DNA of 64,000 bases from Cryptomeria japonica (taxonomy: Eukaryota; Streptophyta; Pinopsida; Cupressales; Cupressaceae), in assembly GCF_030272615.1 (NCBI RefSeq), contig NC_081405.1:607076677-607140676 (forward strand), read 5' to 3'. The position numbers were made by a program, and so were the translations under genes. Positions 46,652 to 56,707 of the stretch are shown here, piece after piece. The first letter of the stretch is position 1. Every line of letters begins with the position of its first letter. The notes under the pieces are model-generated. The model had not been told where the DNA came from. It did no database searches and saw only the letters and a program-made list of their open reading frames with translations.

Positions 46652-47881
46652 TGTAGCGTCCTAAAATTGCGACACTTGCAATTTTGATTGCATTTGGGTC
46701 TTCACGATGGCGGCGCAACGTTGAACCTGGATGGAGACCCCGAAACCTGTTTATGACATCAAAAACTGCATTTTTCTGCACCCTGGCCTGATCCCTCCTT
46801 GCACCCTGCTGTCGCGGGAGGTGGGACCATGGCGCCTAGCGCCCTGGTCCCTAGCCCTATTTTGGGCCCGGTCTCTTTTGGGCATCAGGTCTTTAAGTTT
46901 GCAATTCGGGAAATAATATTTCCTAGTCGGCCTAAGGTCGGAAAAATCAGTCTATCAACCCTAATTGACAAGTATATAAACTACATTTCCCCTCCCATTT
47001 GAAAAAGGTAAAAAAAGAGGAAGAAAATAAGCAAGAGCAAGACGCGGAAGCAATATTCAAACATTCAAACATTCAAACATTCAAACATTCAAACATTCAA
47101 GCATTCAAGCATTCCTTCAAGCAATTGAGCATTCTAAGTCTCCATTCAACGCTAGGTGTTGCATTCAAGACAAGGATTCAACCATTGAAGAGGAGATCAC
47201 TTACAAAATACTACATACATTACACCTTCGCATGTAAGAATACAAACATTCTTACAACAAGGTATCAGTACTTGTTTACATTACAAACATTTACATTTAC
47301 AACATTCTCATTTCTTGGTTAATTCCAAAACCGAGGTTTGACCTAAAGGAAAACCCCTCATCCCTAACCCCCCAATCATCCTCTCTTTTCTATGTGTAGG
47401 TTGCAGGTACGCGGCTGTAATTGAAGATCTGGAATCCTTGTGCAGAGATGAATAGATCCCCCTTCGTTTTGCGGATTTTTTGGAGGACCATGTGCACATC
47501 GGGCACCATCGTCCCGTCAACTTTCGCTCAAATTTGCAGAACAGCACCGTCTCGACATTTTACTGCTAATTCCAGGTCCGCAGCTTCATCCCATATCCCT
47601 ATCTTTGCTTATAAGCGAATCTTTCCTACTTTACATGCATTCCTAGTTCAATCTTTCTATCTACATTCTTTACAAAAGAGGGTATCCTTGATGTCACAAC
47701 CCTTGAAACTCATTTAGAATCCAATCTTGCATTGTGTGGGATTGGATCTTGTGGGTTTCAACCCCTCTTTTGAATGTAAAGTCTCTCCTAAGTGAAAACC
47801 ATCAACCCTAGTGACTCTCCCTTCTCTCTCCTTGGAGTTGGGGAGGGGAGAACAACTAGGGTTCGATTTTTCCGCTTTACA
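46652..47881 (+). repeat. TRGAG-E 3' LTR
   Basis: 1230 bp, matching 40042-41254 closely. The predicted intron is at 47262-47399 (138 nt). The intronic hairpin has mismatches here (GAGGTTTG against AAAACCCC). Confidence 0.95.
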
Positions 47882-47886
47882 CAAGA

Positions 47887-48212
47887 TAACTAAGAAGATC
47901 ATTGAGAGTGTAAATGTGAAGGTAGATGAACTCTCTGAAAAATCTGATGAGACCAATAGATCTGAATCTAAGAATGATGAAGAGAAACTTGTGTTTATAG
48001 AACCAGAAGTGCAAAAGAATGTTGAGCAGGAAAATGCAGAAATAGGTACTCAACCGGTAAATGAAGAAAGCGATGAATAACATGAAGCATAAGACATAGC
48101 ACTGGAACCGGTAATACCAAGATATGTCAGACTGAATCATTCTGAAGACCCAATAATTGGAGATAAAAATGTTGGTGTATAAACAATAAGGAAAATCAAA
48201 GAAAATTCCTGT
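47887..48212 (+). pseudogene. Copia-2 linker between integrase and reverse transcriptase
   Basis: After the target duplication the frame continues with ITKKIIESVNVKVDELSEKS and an acidic linker, then PRYVRLNHSEDPIIGDK. Stops at 48078, 48090 and 48179 break it. This is the normal linker that the TRGAG-E insertion separated from the integrase. Confidence 0.85.
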
Positions 48213-49268
48213 TTGATTTCAACTATTGAGCCTAAAACAGTGAAAGAGGCATTGAAGGATGATTGGATTAATGCAATGAATGAGGAATTAGATCAGATAG
48301 AGAAAAACAAGACTTGGACACTTGTTCCTAGACCGGAAGACAAGAATGTGATTGACACTAAATGGGTCTTTAGAAACAAGTTAAATGAAGAAGGCAAGGT
48401 TGTGAGGAATAAAGCAAGGTTGGTATGAAAAGATTATGCACGAGAAGAAGGAGAAGATTATGGTGAAACCTTTGCACCAGTGGTGAGATTGGAAGGAGTA
48501 AGAATGTTACTTGCTTATGTTGCATTTAAAGGATTTAAGGCCTACTAGATGGATGTTAAATCAGCTTTTCTTAATGACATCCTTGAGGAAGAAGTGTACA
48601 TAGAACAACCAGATGGATTTGCTTTGTCTAAGGATAAAGATATGGTTTGCAAGCTACATAAAGCATTGTATGGATTGAAGCATGCACCAAGAGCATGGTA
48701 TGAAAGATTGCATACACATTTGATCAAGATAGGATTCCATCATACCAGTGAGGACAGTAACATATATCTTAAGACTGATGGAGACAAAATGTTGATAGCT
48801 GAAGTATTTGTAGATGATATATTTTTTGGTGGTAATGATGATGTATGTATGGCTTTTGCTAAGGAGATGAAGAAATCATTTGAGATGTCTCTTATTGGTG
48901 AGATTAAATTTTTCATTGGGTTGCAGGTCCAGCAATTGGATGGTGGAATATTTATCCGTCAGAGTAAGTATGTAAAAGAAGTGTTGAAAATATTTGGCAT
49001 GGAGGATTGTAAACTGGTTGGTACTCCAATGGTGACATACTGCAAATTGTCTAAACAAGATGATTCACCATATGTTGATGAGAAGGAATACAGGCCAATG
49101 ATTGGTAAGCTGCATTGTGTTGTTCATAAGAGGCTTGATATTGCACATGTTGTTGGACTGGTTGCTAGATTTCAAAAGGATCCCAAAGGAGACTTACTTG
49201 GTAGCGGTGAAAAGGATATTCTAGTACCTGAAAGACACAATAGATTATGGTTTATGGTATCCTTATAA
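48213..49268 (+). pseudogene. Copia-2 reverse transcriptase
   Basis: ALKDDWINAMNEELDQIEKN and DTKWVFRNKLNEEGKV lead to a TGA at 48426. After GETFAPVVRLEGVRML comes a TAG at 48546, then MDVKSAFLNDILEEEVYIEQ, LYGLKHAPRAWYERL, and EVFVDDIFFGG, with the two catalytic Asp intact. FFIGLQVQQLDGGIFIRQSK and KLVGTPM follow. The core block is complete, unlike Copia-1, so only a few stops and a late frame change inactivate it. Confidence 0.9.
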
Positions 49269-49760
49269 AGGTGATTTTTCTTTGCACGTGTTTACTGATG
49301 CAGATTGGGCAGGCAATGTTGATGACCGGAAAAGCACTACCAATAGAGATTTTCTTCTTGGAGGTAGATTGGTTGTTTGGACAAGTAAGAAGCAAGCTTG
49401 TGTTTCACAGTCAACAATAGAGGCAGAGTATGTTGCAGCATCAATGAATTGCACACAAGCAATCTAGATGAGACATGTGTTAGAAGGCTTTAAATTTGAT
49501 ATGTTTGAACCGGTAACTATTTATTGTAGCAATACTAGTGCAATTAATATTTCTAAACATCATGTATTACATGCAAGAACTAAGCACATAGAATTGGAAT
49601 ATCACTTTCTAAGGGAAAGAGTATAGGAAAACAAGTCAGAATGGAGTATGTGGCAAGCAAAGAGCAACTAGAAAACATTTTCACTAAACCATTGTCGATG
49701 ACAACCTTTGAGTACCTCAAAGGAAAATTAGGGGTCAGACCCCTACACAAGAAGAACTAG
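49269..49760 (+). pseudogene. Copia-2 RNase H
   Basis: VFTDADWAGNVDDRKSTTN, FLLGGRLVVWTSKKQACVSQ and STIEAEYVAASMN keep the Asp and Glu residues of the family. A TAG at 49465 replaces the Trp before MRHVLEGF, and a second stop lies near 49624. KHIELEYHFLRER precedes that stop. Confidence 0.88.
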
Positions 49761-50142
49761 GATGCAGGAGATGCATCAATCCAGTGAACTTAATGACCAT
49801 TCTTCACTATGGATTGATGAGATGCACCCTACTCCGTAGGGGGGGCAACTTAGATGACAGATGGAGAGATGTTGAAGATAGCAGCAGCAGATTTGATGAT
49901 CGGTGATACATATGCACCTTTAGTATTGTTGTCAAAGGGGGAGAAGATAACAATCCGAAATAAGGAAACTATCAAAAAGGGGCAGAAAACATGAAGAAGA
50001 ATCAGAACCGGCAGATGAGGTGCAGCAGAGAAGAGTTGTAGAGAAGTTCGAGTTGTAGAGAAGTTCCAGAAAGTGTAGAGCAGTATGAGTTGAGTATGTT
50101 GGTAATTATGTTGGTGTTGCCATCATTGCCAAAGGGGGATAA
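49761..50142 (+). other. Copia-2 3' leader and polypurine tract
   Basis: Non-coding. Two internal copies of GTCAAAGGGGGAG/GTAGGGGGGGCAAC-like tracts precede the terminal AAAGGGGGATAA (50131-50142). Confidence 0.75.
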
Positions 50143-51671
50143 TGTTGGCATGATTGGCATAACTGATGCAGATGGAGAATGATGACTGAACCGGCATAGG
50201 ACTGTTGGCAATGACATTGTGATGAAGAGATTGAGATTGCATGACTCTGATCAGTTATGTGTATTGTCATTGATGGCAACTAATGTTTATGATCATTGAT
50301 GCTTACTTATGTTGTATTTTGTCATCTAAGTATTTTTGGTCTACCGAAAAGAGCTTACCGGTAAATAATTAGGAAACTAGGAATTAGGACCTTAACCGGT
50401 AAACGAGGAAATATTTGATGGTATCTGACGATTGGTGATGATTGAGACTTTGTGGTTTGGAATGTAAGTTTGTATCATTGTAACATGTATTTGATCGAAA
50501 CCGCATCATGTTGTGACAACCGGAAGTTATGTTTATAATTTATGTTGAGTTTTTGCTAGGGTTTAAGAAGGGTTTAAGGGCCGGTAAAGAATTCTCTTAA
50601 CAGGTAATGATTTTTGGTTTGGCGGTGATCTACATCAAGTTCAAATGTTGAAGATGGCGTAGCACAACCCGCATGGAAAATTGAATTTTTATTTTGGCGT
50701 GTTTGAAGATGGAATTTCTTGGGAATCAGTGAAGCGCTTGGAAGAATGTTTTGTGGATTAACAACCTATCAGATCGACTTGTTGTGACGAATTATGATCA
50801 TTCTACAGTTGATATTGTCTTGTTAAATATTGTAATGATTTGTATAATGATCTGATATGATCCTTGATGATATGTATTGTAAAATCTTGTACCGACCTAA
50901 TTGTAAAAGTTATTTATGTCGGTATAGATGATGTTTGTTGTGTCAGTTGGTGGTGTTGAGAAGAGTGTGAAGCCAAACCAATGTATGAGAGATCTACTAG
51001 AGTGTTGCAGATTTGGAGCATAATTGGATTTGATCAAGCAAGTAGTTGAGTGTTATACCCAAATCATTCGTTGTTGTTCCCTAACAGTTGCAGCAGATAA
51101 AATCCCTTAACCGGGTAGGTCCTAACAGGCCTTACATTGTAATCCCCCTAACAGGGTGACTCAACATTTGAGTTCAAAATCTTCTTGCGAGGTTGATCCT
51201 AACAAGTCAAAGCTCCTAACAGGGCTCATCATCTAAATCCCTTAACTGGGTGACTCCTAACAGGGTTTGCTCCTAAAAGGGAATCATTGTAAGCTTCTAA
51301 TCGGGCTAGGCTCCTAACATGGTGCATTTCGAAAGAGTGCACAATTCTTGTGGGTACCAATTCCCACCGTGGTTTTTCCCTATTTGGGTTTCCACGTGAA
51401 AATCATAGTGTTCATATGGTGAATGTTTTGATGTGATGTTATGATTTACTTTGAGTTTATGCATGGTTAATGAGCACTTAATGAGCAGCATTGATATATC
51501 AGTTTAGCAGATGATTATCAGCAAATATCGGTACTGGTAAATGACTCTAATGTTGGTTTATGTTTGATTTGGTGAATGTTTGAAAGTTTAAGTTTAAGTT
51601 TTTCAAGTGGTGCTAATATTGATTCACCCCCTCCCCCCCTCTCAGTATTAACCAGATCCTCTAATATTAAC

Positions 51672-51672
<1 letters not shown>
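50143..51672 (+). repeat. Copia-2 3' LTR
   Basis: 1530 bp matching 36194-37736. Ends CTAATATTAACA within the start of the (AC)n tract. Confidence 0.9.
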
Positions 51673-51722
<50 letters not shown>

Positions 51723-52447
51723 AGAAAGTATTGTGTTGCATGGGGGCTTGCCTAAGTCAAACCTCGAGTAGGAATTAACCTCCACTACAATAAATGATGA
51801 TTAAAAGAGAGCTTACATCTGGTAGGCAAAGGATAAATCTAAAATGAAATGATTTAATTGAAATGAGATTACCTTAGGAATTGAAAATGGTGGTGATGTA
51901 GTGCTTTTTAGGTAATTGCTTCAAATGTCGATGCAATAACATGACATGATATTACAAGCTCAATCACAAAAGAAAACTTGAATTAGATGGTTGTAACTTG
52001 CTACATAATACTAAGTTTGAAGAATAATTCTTGCTCAATAGGAATGATCTTGATAATGCTTAGGTTGCTTAGAATTAAAATGAATTAGAGATGATGCCTT
52101 TATATAGGGATCACAAGGTATTTTCTAATTTAGGTTTATTTATGACACTCATATCAAAATATCAAGATCTGATATCAAATGTAGGGAATCGACACTGGAA
52201 TGTTCAAATGTGGGGCCCTTTTGGAAGGACTAAGGCACCCATAGTCAACAAGAAAAGGGAAAACTAAAGGTGGTTGCAGAGTGCATAGGCTTAGGACATA
52301 GGATGTGGTCACCAAATAAGCATATGAAAACAATTTTGTAGTGGCAAGGCCAAAAATAGGTTTGAAATCAGCTATGAGAGGGCACACAAAAGCAAGGGCC
52401 CAACAAGGAGTGTCAAATTGTAAGGGGATACAATTTACAAAACTACA
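51673..52447 (-). repeat. LARD-C 5' LTR, U3-R segment with (AC)n tract
   Basis: Minus view: starts TGTAGTTTTGTAAATTG at 52447, has a TATA box (CTATATAAAGGCATC) near 52100 and a donor-like CCTAAG|GTAATC near 51875. It then shows GGTTAATTCC with GGTTTGACTTAGGCAAGCC (51741-51775), and finally runs into the microsatellite where Copia-2 inserted. The U3 part matches 15060-15396. Confidence 0.75.
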
Positions 52448-52692
52448 CAAAGATGTCAATGTCATCTCTACTATAGGATCTCTCTTGGATATGTATCATA
52501 ATACCTAATGTTATGAGTTATTAATATCCTCCCACCTAACATAATGAATATTCAAAAGAAAACATTTATCCACCATTAATCTTTTTTCATTATCCTCAAG
52601 GTGATACGATATATATAAGTGGTCTTGATAGTACCCTCCTCACATGTCTCAACACGAAATAATCTCAAACTACCTTACACAAGGTACATAAT

Positions 52693-52885
52693 TGTAGTGT
52701 CAATTTGTAACCATTTACAATTACACACTCCTTTTTGGACCCTTACTTTAATGTGCCCTCTCATAGCTCATTTCAAGCCTATTTCTAGCCTTGTGACAAC
52801 CAAATTGTCATCATATGCTCATGAGGTAACCAGATACTACATCTTGGGATTGTGCACTTTGCAACCTTCCATAGTTTACCTTAGC
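52693..52885 (+). repeat. LARD-C-family LTR start, opposite orientation
   Basis: TGTAGTGTCAATTTGTAACC followed by CTCTCATAGCTCATTTCAAG and GTGCACTTTGCAACC matches the complement of 52255-52447. The two LTR starts face away from each other across 245 bp. The match stops at about 52885. Confidence 0.7.
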
Positions 52886-54869
52886 ATAGAGAGTTAGCAA
52901 TGAGGAAGGAAGTCATCAAGAGGAGGTAGTCCAAAGAATAGGACATATGAACAAGAGGATGAGGAGTTGAATGAACCTACAATTGTTGAGGGGTAGATGA
53001 AAGCATGTGTTGTAGCTAAGAAAGAGGTTGGTTGATGTGAGGGATTGGTTGATAGGAAAGGAAAGTGGTTTGTGACCAAATATAAGTAAGAGTAGGTAGT
53101 GTAGAGAATAACTAGTTGGACAAAACAATATATGAAAGGGGTGAAACTAGTACTCAAGATGGATCATTGGAAGCATATATGAGGAGGTAGAAAGAATGAG
53201 TTGAAGAGGAAATGGCAAGTTTGGATTCCTAGGCCAAGGCAAGCTTTCCTAGAAAATGAGGGACATTTTTTTAATTTACATTGGGTTTTAATGCAAGGCA
53301 TCCTAAGAGCATCATGGGGAGTATGCATAGTATCTAGGAAGACAAGAATTTGAGTTATATATTGTTTTGATTGATAGTTGACAAAGTGTAAGTATGAAAG
53401 TGGATACATTCCACTTTGTTAGGTAATGAAGTGATGCAATTTAAAAAAAAAAAATTACATTGCGTTAGGGGTATCCACACAACCCAAAAAATCTTACCTT
53501 GGTCTTACTGCCAAGTTGGGGATAGGAAGGGGTGAGCGAAGGCGAGACTAATCCATTGAAGATGCACACAATCACCTACAAACCACGTGCATATGGTAAG
53601 TTCGAGCCTCGAAGTCGGACTCAAGATCAATATGGAGCAAATCCACAACACAAGTCAACTGTGCTACTCATGTGGGCTAATCAAGTGGTGCAATTTTAGT
53701 GGTAGTTTTCTGTGTGATTGATCTATATAATAATAGAGTTTGTGATGATTTGGATGAACCTAGTTTTATTATTTAGTGAATGAATGTCTACAAGTTAACA
53801 AAGATTTTCAATTGGAATTGTTGTGATTTACGAAAGGTTATTTTGAGTTTGCGCCAAAGGGTGAGTATTTTGGAATGATGAATAAACTATTGGGAAGATG
53901 TGCAATGAACCATATCGAGATTAACCACCATTGGACTATTCAAATTCGTAAGTTTTTTATTATTGTAGGTTGGCAACACACTTCATGTGATTTTAGCTTT
54001 GTGCCATCTTGAGGCCAATTTGTATTGCCTGGGAAGATGGAGAAAGGTATAAATATGAGATTTCAAGACAACTAGAAGGAAGAGTACAAAGGAAAAAAGT
54101 GGAGTTACAATAAGACGACAACAAGAGAGCAAGTACTAAGAGGTGAGCAAGACAAGAAGTGCAATGTGTAGTACAAGTAAGAGGGTGGGTCATGTTAAGG
54201 ATCCCATAGTGTTATCTTGTAGCCCATGCAAAGTTTAGAAGTGGTCTTCTAAGCTATGTGTTTATGTAAAGTCGTTGTGGTAGGTTATATTTGTGTTTGA
54301 GAAATTAATAAGAGATCTTTTAGAGATTTTTCCTAAAGTAAATTTGGTGACAATTGTTGTGCTTTTTTTGTAGTATTTATTTGTGTAGGCTACACAATTG
54401 TACGATTCTATTTAGGACCAACTAGTTGTGAACACATCAACAAATTGTTTAGTATATTTCAAATTAAAAGAACTTGATTTTATGTAACTTATGTTGTCAT
54501 TTCAAATGAGAGATTGGTTCTTGTGAACTCACTATAAAATATGGGTCGATTTAAATTGAATTAAAATTACATAATTGAATACCAATAAGTCATCACATTA
54601 CATTGTCATTGTTATTGAAAGGCTTATAAAACTCAATGGTACCAAGCAAGTCCATATTCAAAGAAATATTATTTTTGTCATTTTTTGCATTTCCTAAACA
54701 TGATGATTGATGGATAAAACCTTGATTGTGGAGTAGACAAGTCTACGAACTAAATAGTGTTTTATCATTACTTGTATCCTGATAGAAGCAGTTGGCATGT
54801 ATAATGGCTTGTAATTGTAACATAAATGTGAAACAAAAGATAAATATCATTTAGTGAATGACCATGTTC

Positions 54870-55020
54870 CCAATTTAGATGTTCCCAATTTAGATGTCCA
54901 TTAGCAAATTAAATGTGAAACAAAGAACATGTATCATTTAGTGAATGATTATGTTCAAATTTAGATATCCATTTACAAACTAAATGTGAAACCAAGACGT
55001 GTTATTTAGTGAGTGGTTAT
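54870..55020 (+). repeat. Decayed tandem repeat (TTTAGTGAATGA units)
   Basis: Units with TTTAGTGAATGA(C/T)(C/T)ATGTTC, AATTTAGAT(A/G)TCCATT and AAATGTGAAAC recur about every 80-95 bases. Confidence 0.6.
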
Positions 55021-55116
55021 TTTTAGGTCACGAAAATTTTCAAGTTAGATGTGAAACACTTGCAGACTACTTCATTACTTCATTTTTGTGAAAATGGGTG
55101 TGACCAGATTTTAGGT

Positions 55117-55440
55117 CTCTCTAATTGACAACAAATACGAAAAATATAATAAATTTCAAATTTTGAATACATGTCTTAAATTAATAGAATACCATCACCT
55201 TTCGTAAGTCCATGCAACTTGACGTCCCAAAAATGGAAGTGGCCGTACATTAGGTCGCTAATTGATCACCTTTCCTAAGTCCATATAACTTTGACATCCC
55301 AAATATGGAAGCGACCATACTTGAAGTCTCTAATTGACAACAAATAAGAAGAATCTAATAAATTTCAATACACATCTGTCTTTAATTAATAGAATACCAT
55401 GACCTTTCCCAAGTCCACGTAACTTGGCATCCGAATACGG
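55117..55440 (+). repeat. About 209-bp direct duplication in promoter-like DNA
   Basis: TCTCTAATTGACAACAAATA starts both units (about 55117 and 55326), each continuing to AATAGAATACCAT(C/G)ACCTTTC. The inner piece CACCTTTC-(x)-TAAGTCCAT also recurs at 55266. ACGT-core words (CTTGACGTCCC, CCACGTAAC) lie in the units. Confidence 0.7.
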
Positions 55441-55450
55441 GTTACCTCTC

Positions 55451-55458
55451 TATAAAAA
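55451..55458 (+). promoter_or_regulatory. Candidate TATA box
   Basis: TATAAAAA in CCTCTCTATAAAAATGCATT, directly after the direct-repeat block. No convincing coding region follows before LARD-F starts at 56264. A non-coding transcript or a decayed gene is possible. Confidence 0.35.
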
Positions 55459-56018
55459 TGCATTTGCACCTCTTATTCTCTGTGGACAGGGATTGTCGAT
55501 AATTATAGCAATTAGGTACTTGACATCGAAATCGACCTGTTTTGCTTTCTACCATCATGCAGTATCATAGTCACTTCTCAACCTAGTTTTGTGTTGTAAG
55601 AGTGAAAATTAGGTTAAATTGAGCCTGTTAGTCTTCTGTTAGTCTTTTCACAAATTACGATGAATAATCTAACGCTTAATAAAGTAAAGATGCCAGCATT
55701 AGTCTTTGCAAGAACGTTTTATGCAGTGATTCCTTTCATTCGTTGTAGTTTGTCGAATGTAACCAATGTTTATCGACATACAAACATATCCATCTTTATA
55801 TGTTTGTCGACAGATAAAGAGCATTTAAAAATCAGTCCTTGTGTTTGTGCAATAATTTTAACCGAATTATAGCATTTCGCAAATTCTTGCAACTACTCTA
55901 ACAAAAGTTATGAATAGCTCACTCTTCAGTTTTTAGTTGCCAACATTGTAATCAACCCCTAATTTTGCTACAGATGTTTAATATTTACGAAGAAACAGTC
56001 TTAAGCCAAAGTTCACCG

Positions 56019-56028
56019 ATATATAAAG
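56019..56028 (+). promoter_or_regulatory. Second candidate TATA box
   Basis: ATATATAAAG in CACCGATATATAAAGAGGG, followed by a CCATCCATCCGCTCCACTC stretch. No gene recognised downstream; LARD-F begins 236 bases later. Confidence 0.3.
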
Positions 56029-56423
56029 AGGGTTGGGCCATCCATCCGCTCCACTCATGCTTTTTATATCATGTCGTTGTACATACACCTATCATGCAGT
56101 CTCATTTGGTTTTCTTGTTTACAAAAAAGAGTGCTTTCGTAGTACTCTTAGTTATCTTAAGACATTGTGGTGTTCAGGTACTGGTACAGAAATGATGTTA
56201 CCATTAAAATTAGCATACATATACATAAATGATGAAATATAGGGGCAGTCCTCGTTCACATACTGTTGTGACGTTTTCACACATCGCCCCATTGCAAATG
56301 GGGACCCATGTTTTTTTTGCTTTTTAGGGTTTGTTTTTTGGTCTTTTGGGGTTTTGTTAGTTAGCCTTTGCATTTTGAGTGCTGTCGGGGAGATCAATAG
56401 GATATCAAGTCCGGCTTGAGTGA

Positions 56424-56539
56424 TGTCCTGATCCTGAAATTTGGCTAAGTCTGGAATGTCCTGATCCTGAAATTTGGCTAAGTCTGAAATTTGGCTAAGT
56501 CTGGAATGTCCTGATCCTGAAATTTTACTAAGTCTGGAA
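56424..56539 (+). repeat. 33-bp tandem repeat (TGTCCTGATCCTGAAATTT units)
   Basis: Three units starting TGTCCTGATCCTGAAATTT at 56424, 56457 and 56507. The middle one carries an extra 17-bp partial copy. Confidence 0.85.
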
Positions 56540-56707
56540 ACTGAAAAACCTCCAAAAATTAGATTTTGCAATATAACTCCTGGAGGTCTGAAACCACTCT
56601 CAAACATCTTGAAAGTATATATGGAATATAACTTAAAGTATCTTTCTTATACTTAAATGTTATATTCCATAAAATTTATCCTGATAGAGAGTTCGAAAAG
56701 TCAAATT

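Larger units (their letters stand above)
40037..47886 (+). mobile_element. TRGAG-E, Gag-only LTR element, with target duplications
   Basis: The coordinates include the perfect CAAGA duplications at 40037-40041 and 47882-47886; the element itself is 40042-47881. LTRs are 40042-41254 and 46652-47881 (TGTAGC...TTTACA). A TGGTGAACCCGACG primer site and AAAGTGGGGGCTAAA polypurine tract are present. It encodes a large Gag-protease-like ORF and nothing for reverse transcription or integration, like the Terminal-Repeat-with-GAG class. The LTRs are very alike, so this is one of the youngest insertions here. Confidence 0.93.
36194..51672 (+). mobile_element. Copia-2, Ty1/Copia element, inactive
   Basis: LTRs at 36194-37736 and 50143-51672 (TGTTGGCATG...ATTAACA), primer site at 37739 and polypurine tract at 50131-50142. 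Gag, protease, integrase, reverse transcriptase and RNase H are in Ty1/Copia order. TRGAG-E splits the gene between integrase and reverse transcriptase. The flanking pentamers ATACA and ACACA, within a (CA)n repeat, fit a target duplication with one change. It is better preserved than Copia-1. Confidence 0.92.
52448..56263. other. Flank without recognisable genes
   Basis: The only stretch of more than 1 kb not attributed to an LTR element, apart from the scrap at 52693-52885. Contents: poly-A run near 53443, decayed repeat units at 54870-55020, a direct-repeat block at 55117-55440, and TATA-like motifs at 55451 and 56019. Open frames are short, and their composition does not persuade me they are coding. 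Confidence 0.5.

Noticed and set aside
53590-53690. A SINE-like segment with a GTTCGAGCC box B word
   Set aside because: No matching A box at the right distance, no tRNA-like body and no target duplication found.
55660-56242. Short frames after the candidate TATA boxes
   Set aside because: Composition and length are like random AT-rich DNA, with no motif, signal peptide or family resemblance.
56152-56607. A 151-codon minus-strand frame with internal repeats
   Set aside because: It crosses the proposed LARD-F LTR boundary, and its repeats mirror the 33-bp DNA repeats.
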